A program made the translations under genes and the position numbers. A stretch of 64,000 nt of DNA from contig NC_081415.1 of the NCBI RefSeq assembly GCF_030272615.1, positions 267,705,425 to 267,769,424 of the forward strand. Direction: 5' to 3'. This DNA comes from Cryptomeria japonica. Its lineage: Eukaryota; Streptophyta; Pinopsida; Cupressales; Cupressaceae. The notes under the pieces are model-generated. The model had not been told where the DNA came from, made no database searches, and worked only from the letters and a program-made list of their open reading frames with translations. Position 1 is the stretch's first letter. Each line of letters begins with the position of its first letter. Below are positions 58,116 to 64,000 of the stretch, piece after piece.

Positions 58116-58914
58116 TGATCAAAAGGAAAAGTTTAGAAAATATGAGGGAAAAGGAAAGAAATGGTGTTATGTTGCAATTGATGAAGGTGCTACTGATGAG
58201 GAATCTGAGGATGAAGACAATGAGGAGATTGTCTTTGTTCTTGTTGAGGAAGATCTGTCTGATAAGAAGGCTTTAGAATCTCGCATTGACAACAATGATG
58301 AATGGATTATTAAAAGTGGTTGCTCACACCACATGACCGGTGATAAGAACAAGTTTATTTCTCTCAAAGAATTTGATTGCAGTGTAGTAAGATTTGGAAA
58401 CAATTCACCTTGTATGGTAAAAGGTAAAGGTTCTATCTCTTTGAATGGTACAAGTAATGTTGATGATGTATTTTGGGTTGAAGGTTTAAAACATAACTTG
58501 TTGAGTGTTGGTCAGTTGAATGACAAAGGTTATCATCTTGAGTTTAAGAGTGGAGTTTGCAGGATCTTAGGATGCAAAGGAGAACTGATTGCTACTAGTA
58601 AGAAAACTAAAGGTAACTTATTCCATCTAAATGCTAATGTGAATAGTTGTTTGGTTGCTAAGATTGAAGATAGTTGGTTATGGCATAGAAGGTTTTGTCA
58701 TGTGAACTTTGATAATGTGATTAAGGTCAACAAATCTAGTATGGTGAGAGGTATGCCACAACTTGTTAAACCAGACAATGTGTTGTGTATAGAATGTCAG
58801 TTGGGTAAGATTACTACATCTTCTTTTAAGAGCAAATCTTTTTGTTTTGAGCATATTCTAGATTTGGTGCACACCGACTTATGTAAAATCAAGTATTTCA
58901 TGTTTTTTTTATGA
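58096..58914 (+). pseudogene. Copia protease and pre-integrase (HHCC) domain
   Basis: The acidic linker (DEESEDEDNEEIVFVLVEED) leads to DEWIIKSGCSHHMTGDKNKF. In functional copia proteases this is WIIDSGCSxHMTGD, so the catalytic Asp is Lys here. LKHNLLSVGQLNDKGYHLEF and LWHRRFCHVNFDNVIKVNKS...CIECQLGK form the gag_pre-integrs domain with its zinc-binding His/Cys. DLVHTDLC supplies the first integrase Asp before the frame breaks at 58914 in a T-run. Confidence 0.92.
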
Positions 58915-59960
58915 TAACTAGAATTTTTTATAGTGACAAGTATTTCATGATATTTACTCATGATTTTTCTAGAATGATGTGGGTTAGTTTTCTGAAGGAA
59001 AAGTCAGATGCTTTCAGCAAGTTCAAGGCATTTGAGGCCTTAGTAGAAAAGGAAACTGATAAGAATCTTAAGTGTCTAAGATCTGACTGGGGTGGAGAGT
59101 TTACATTTGATGAGTTTGTGAGATATTATGATGAAAATGGAATAAAGAGGCAGTTATCTACTCCAAGGATACCACAACAAAATGGAATTACCGAAAGAAG
59201 AAACAAAACCATTATTGAAGTAATAAGGACTATGCTGATACAAGGAGATGTACCTAAGATGTTTTGGAGAGTAGTCAACATTGATGTATACACATTGAAC
59301 CGGGTACTGGTGAAGAAAGGTAATAATAAAACACCCTATGAGTTATGGTATGGTAGAACTCCTAGTGTTAGTTACTTCAAAGTTTTTGGCAGCAGACGTT
59401 TTATAAAAAGAGATGATTATATTGGTAAATTTGATTCTAAGAGTGACGAAGGAACATTTCTTGGCTACTCCACTAAAAGCAAAGCTTTTAAGTGTTACAA
59501 CAAAAGGACAAAGAAGATTGTGGAGAGTATGAATGTAAAAGTTGATGAGTATTTTGATGAAACTGATGATACCAGCAAATCTGATCCAACAAATGATGAA
59601 CAAAAACTTGTGTTTATTGAACCGAAAGTATAGAAAGATGTTGAGGAGAACAGTGCAGATGAAGATGCTCAACCAATAGATGAAGAAGATGAAGAACAAG
59701 AAGAGATTATTGAACCAAAATAGGTAATACCTATATATGTAAGGTTAAATTATTCTGAAGACCAAATCATAAGTGACAAGAATGTTGGAGTGTAGACTAG
59801 AAGGAAAATCAAAGAAATCTCTTGTCGTATTTCTATAGTTGAGCCGAAGATAGTTAAAGAAGCTCTTAAGGATGATGACTGGTTAAATAATAAATGAAGA
59901 TCTTGATCAGATTGAGAAAAACAACACTTGGTCACTTGTTCCTAGACCTGATGATAAAAA
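58911..59960 (+). pseudogene. Copia integrase core and C-terminus
   Basis: DKYFMIFTHDFSRMMWVSFL, LKCLRSDWGGEFTFDEFVRY and IPQQNGITERRNKTIIEVIR. The second Asp (RSDWGG) and the Glu (ITERR) are separated by 35 residues, as expected for D,D-35-E. Further conserved parts are NKTPYELWYGRTPSVSYFKV and EGTFLGYSTKSKAFKCYNKR. Stops and a frameshift occur between 59633 and 59900 in the linker to RT. Confidence 0.92.
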
Positions 59961-60263
59961 TGTGATTGGTACAAAATGGGCATTTAAAAACAAGTTGAAT
60001 GAAAATGGAGAAGTTGTTAGAAACAAGGCAAGACTAGTATGCAAAGGGTATGCACAAGAAGAAGGTGAAGATTATGGAGAGACCTTTGCATCGGTTTCTA
60101 GGCTTGAAGGAGTTAGAATGCTACTTGCATTTGCATTTTTTAAAGGTTTTAAAGTTTATCAAATGGATGTAAAGTCGACATTTCTGAATAGTATTCTTGA
60201 AGAAGAGGTGTATATTGAACAACCAGATGGGTTTGCATTGTCAGAAGATAAGGATATGGTATG
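59900..60263 (+). pseudogene. Copia reverse transcriptase, N-terminal part
   Basis: NVIGTKWAFKNKLNENGEVV, RNKARLVCKGYAQEEGEDYG, ETFASVSRLEGVRMLLAF and YQMDVKSTFLNSILEEEVYI are the RVT_2 fingers and first palm motif. The frame stays open until the LTR insertion at 60264, which splits the codons for DMVC-KLHKALYGLKQ. Confidence 0.93.
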
Positions 60264-63200
60264 TGATAGCTCTGAAAATTGATTGAATGAGATTTCTCAA
60301 TTTTGAGCTTAAATATTGATCTTTCTGGTTTTATTTGCATCCTTTGTCAAGGTCCAAGGTCTAGGGTTTAGGTTTTATCAAAATTTCTTATGTTTTGTGA
60401 AGAAAACCCTAGCAATGATATATCTCATCATTACTTTTTCCCACTTAAGGCCGAGGGTTGTATTTCGTGGGTGGGGCCATTTTATTTCCTAGGTGCTAAG
60501 TGGTGGTGGACCGGTTTTAGAAAATGATTTTCCAAAAGTCGTATGCAAAAATTTCCCTATAGTTGGTCTCTTTTAATATTTGTGTCTGCACCCGCATTTT
60601 TCCTATCAATTATCATAAGTGTTTCAGGTGTTTGATAAAAGAAGAACAGATCTAACGGTCCGCACTTCCCCATGGTTGAAAAGTGCAGTAAAGATAAAGA
60701 CAACGACATCATGAGATGATGCCATGTGTCTTCAGTGAAAAATGACAAGCTAGTGGTGTAACCTGACAAAACCTTGTGTTACCCATTCTTAGGTGGTAAA
60801 AATTAGTTTACTAATAGTCCTGTCAATTGGCATGTTCAAGATGAACGACGATGTTATGTTCTGAGATAAAAGGTGCCCGATTTTTAATTCTAAAAGGGTT
60901 AATGGGCATTGTGCAGAGCAATAAAATGAGAATAGATCTAACGGTCCCCACATCCCTGCGATGGAAGTTACAAGGAGGTTACAAACAGTGACATCACGAG
61001 ATGATGCCACATGTCCTGGGCTGACTAGGAAGACTTACGGTGGGGTCGTTGACATAGTTTGGTTGAAAGATGATATCACACTGATTATTCATAACTTCAT
61101 GGGTCCATGGATACAGATGGGAGGTCAAATGCCGCATCGACAGATAATGATCGTTTGATTTTCCAGGTTGGGTAATATTTGCAGCTGAGTTTCAAATGTA
61201 AGATTAAAATGGATCATTAAAGATATTGGTCGTAGCCCATGGGAAAGATAGGATGAATAGGATGCAGACTTGTTGACTTAGGATTGAAGGCGATGAGTTT
61301 GAAGTTTTGAATGTCGACTCATCCCTGAGGAAGCTTGTACGAGGTCCTTGTTGGGTAAAGGACTTATTAGACAATTAAGGATGATATCTCAGAGATGTGA
61401 AAGGATCAAGATTACTTTCAAGTTTAGATATGATGGACCACGAGTTCTTTGATGAATTCAGAGATTGCTTGTTGACATGAATCCTGAAGTAGAAGATTGT
61501 AAACTTAGTAAGGAATAAAATTAGAACAAAATCATTCACGCGAGGTGAACATATGCAGGTGGCAATGGAGTGATGGCCTAGAAATGACGGTGACTTGAGT
61601 TGTAGGCATGATTGCTGGAATCCATAGCTGGAAAGATGAGTAGAAAATATCAGGATGACGATTCTTCACATGGATTGGCACCACCACTTTGAATGGAACT
61701 CTGAATATAAATTTACTAGGCTGGTGATAGAATGGGTAGAAACAAACACAAACTTCTTCATTTTTTTGAGAACAGTTTTTCATCAGTAAGAAGATGGTGT
61801 TCAAATAGAATTATGTATGGAGTCATTGCATGTTTTGTGGCATTGGATGGATGTTTTTTCTCTAGTATGAGGTTGCTCATTGTCAGAGGGGTTGTAAAAG
61901 ATCAGAGGATTGTCAGAGGGGGCGTGAAAACCTTTTCTTATCAGGAAAATCCACCTAGGACATCTCCTCTATTCTTACTCTCTAATTTGTTGGCAGAGTG
62001 TTCCAAGAGGGAGTTCACAGGGAACTGAAAGAAGGATTTGTTCGAGTAAGGATTGGCAACCAGTCATCTATGCAACGATATGGAAGCCACAATGCCTTCT
62101 CAACAAATTACATTTACCCCAAAGCTCTTGTTTCTATTTCCTTTGATCTGGGGCATAAAGGCTTCATATTTTCCTCTAATTCGTGTGAAATCTTATTTCT
62201 TGTTGGGATCTGTTTTCCTTTTTAGGAAGGGAAATGTTGTGTAGAGTAGACTGAGCATCTCAAGGTCCATCTAGAAGTGTCTGGGTAATATCGACATGAC
62301 TCAAGTGATTTTGTTTCTACCGATAATCAGTTGAAGATTTTGGCTCCAGCTCATCATGGGCACCAACATGTGGATAAGGAATATTTTGTAACAAAATTGT
62401 CTACAACCTTTTTGGCTTGGTTTCGCTAATAGGTGTCTTTTGGCCTGAAGCTTGTCGCTCCCTTATTTTCTATAAAAGGGAAATCAAGGCCAGAAGTTAG
62501 GGTTCCAAATTTTCTGAGAAGGATCTCTGAAAAAGTAGGCCCATTCTACAGGGTTATGTTCCAAATAGTTTTTAAGAGTCATAAAAAATAGTAGGAACTA
62601 TAATGTCATTTGGCAAAGAAAAAGTAATGAATTAGTTGGAAGTTTCCTTTTCAAATGGGTTATTTTGGTAATTGAAATTATTGTCTGTTATCTGATAGAA
62701 GATAACTTATGATATTAATACAAATATATTCTCTAATCTTTACTCTCCCGCGTGCAATTTTATCTTCTTTTGAGCAAATGGGATCAAGGGTTTCATTTGT
62801 TTTTTACATTGTTATGATGTATGTAATTTTCCATTCTATGCTTTAGTCCAAGGGGTTAATTAAAATGCTTGAATGAGATTACAGAGAAATAAGACTTGTA
62901 CTAGGATTTGATAAGTAGCTCAGGTAAGGGATTGTAAGCAGAATGATATTGTAAGGCAGTATTGTTCAAGGCTGAACCAACTATTAGACAAGTTTTTATC
63001 AAATTTCAGCAATGTTTCAGAGACTATGTAGAGACTCTATAGCCCAAATGAACAAGGCACTGGTATTTGCTAGAAAATGTCATTAGGTTTTCAGTTTCTT
63101 ATCTATGTTCTTTGTGATTTCTCAGAACAATCTTTTAAATATCAGAATATCATTTGTCAAGTTTTCATGAACTTTCTGAAAGTTGTCCCGCCCATCTCAT

Positions 63201-63526
63201 ACTCCAGCCTAAGGTCGAGGATCATTGAAGGATTTTCCATCCTTGAGCATTCTCCCTTTTTGTCAAGCCCTTTTATGAGATAATTTGCTTTGTTTTTAGT
63301 AAACTCTTGAGCATTATTGTTGAGATCAGGAAGTTCACTGAAGGGATTACCCTCTCGGGTTCTGCAGAGCCCGAAGTGTAGAAGGATCTTGTATCCTTGT
63401 TGAATTTGGTCCAAGCATGACAAATATTGATACTTGGAAGTGGCTTTCCATAGGTATTTGGAGGAATTAGTTTGGTCTTTGCCCTATGGCAGTGTAAACC
63501 CATTTATTTTGGGAACCAACAGTATG
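60259..63526 (+). mobile_element. Solo LTR (family D), 3258 bp, TSD gtatg, inserted in copia RT
   Basis: The insert runs from TGATAGCTCTGAAAATTG (60264) to ...TTGGGAACCAACA (63521) and is flanked by gtatg at 60259-60263 and 63522-63526. Removing it restores the RT reading frame exactly. A TATA box TATAAAAGGGAA lies at 62471, upstream of a leader-like segment, so it is in plus orientation. A degenerate direct repeat (AGATCTAACGGTCC...GAGATGATGCCA) is present at about 60650-60735 and 60930-61015 in U3. No coding domain was found; the small frames here are not genes. Length fits a long-LTR Ty3/gypsy family, which is an inference. Confidence 0.9.
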
Positions 63527-64000
63527 CAAACTACATAAGGCATTATATGGATTAAAGCAAGAACCACGAGCATGGTTTGAAATACTTCATGCACATCTAA
63601 TAAAGATAGAATTTTAGAGAATCGGTGAGGACAATAATATTTATTTGAAGACTGAAGGAGACAAGATGTTGATTGCAGAAGTATTTGTTGATGATATCAT
63701 ATTTGGAGGAAATGATGATATGAGTATGACTTTTGCAGATGAGATGAAGAAAGAGTTTGAGATGTCTCTTATAGGTGAGATAAAAAAATTCATTGGATTG
63801 CAGGTCCAACAGCTGAAAGGTGGAATTTTTATCTATTAGTCCAAGTATGTGAAGGAAGTGTTAAAGAACTTTGGAATAGAAAACTATAAACTGGTTGGAA
63901 CACCTATGGTTACTGGTTGCAGATTGTCAAAAGAGGGTGATTCACCCTCTTTGGATGAGAAGGAATACAGGTCCATGATTGGGAAATTGCATTATGTTGT
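63522..64000 (+). pseudogene. Copia reverse transcriptase, C-terminal part (runs off window)
   Basis: VCKLHKALYGLKQEPRAWFE resumes after the LTR; the frame shows a TAG at 63614, then GDKMLIAEVFVDDIIFGGND with the VDD catalytic box intact, FEMSLIGEIKKFIGLQVQQL, a TAG replacing Gln in the usual SQSKYVKE, and SMIGKLHYVV at the window edge. RNase H and the 3' LTR lie outside. Confidence 0.93.

Noticed and set aside
60789-62244. Several 60-100-residue frames inside 60264-63521
   Set aside because: They sit within a defined solo LTR, show no domain, and overlap on both strands.

Overview
The window is repeat-dominated nuclear DNA of a land plant. Ty1/copia and Ty3/gypsy elements use the plant-type primer-binding sequence TGGTATCAGAGC and close variants (initiator-Met tRNA), the LINEs are plant L1-type with a C-terminal RNase H or zf-RVT domain, and one fragment resembles plant family-5 glycosyl hydrolases. 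Deep nesting, long LTRs and few host genes fit a very large genome; a conifer or other gymnosperm is my inference, not proven. I see no intact host gene, tRNA, rRNA or CRISPR. Every retroelement reading frame carries stops, frameshifts or lost catalytic residues.

Left part (1-16.5 kb): a LINE 3' tail with a 22-bp target duplication (518-871), a LINE RNase H remnant (about 2.3-2.8 kb), a minus-strand Ty3/gypsy protease fragment with PBS and LTR remnant (5.46-7.3 kb), and AT-rich DNA with a (TA)n(TATG)n microsatellite and a 140-bp tandem repeat. A plus-strand Ty3/gypsy gag (9.85-10.8 kb) and its protease (15.2-15.9 kb) are split by a 5'-truncated LINE (10.8-15.16 kb), which is itself split by a solo copia-type LTR (12544-13962, TSD attat).

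Middle part (16.5-30 kb): a roughly 6.2-kb satellite-like field, first T-rich then A/C-rich and G-poor, with tandem duplications up to 0.8 kb. Then comes a lower-repeat stretch with a GH5 (cellulase-like) pseudogene fragment at 24.04-24.43 kb and an unidentified coding-like unit repeated four times at 26.1-27.0 kb.

Retroelement cluster (30-49 kb): a minus-strand copia element (3' LTR 30084-31205, PBS at 36640, LTR 36654-39603) keeps the gag C-terminus but lacks pol. It carries instead an unrecognised decayed frame of about 1,075 codons. Its right LTR is also adjacent to a second PPT and a copia RNase H tail, so one LTR serves two internal regions; that LTR holds a solo LTR (37197-38772). A copia-like LTR end at 40148 abuts the PBS and gag of a Ty3/gypsy chromovirus (gag to chromodomain, 40.6-45.2 kb). 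Another solo LTR lies at 47272-48442 (TSD caacc).

Right part (49.6-64 kb): a near full-length LINE (49603-55858) bounded by imperfect 16-bp target duplications, then a plus-strand copia element (5'-truncated LTR 56484-57189, PBS, gag, PR, IN, RT) running off the window. Its RT is split by a 3258-bp solo LTR with TSD gtatg (60264-63521). The strongest candidate for something undescribed is the accessory frame in the pol-less copia element.
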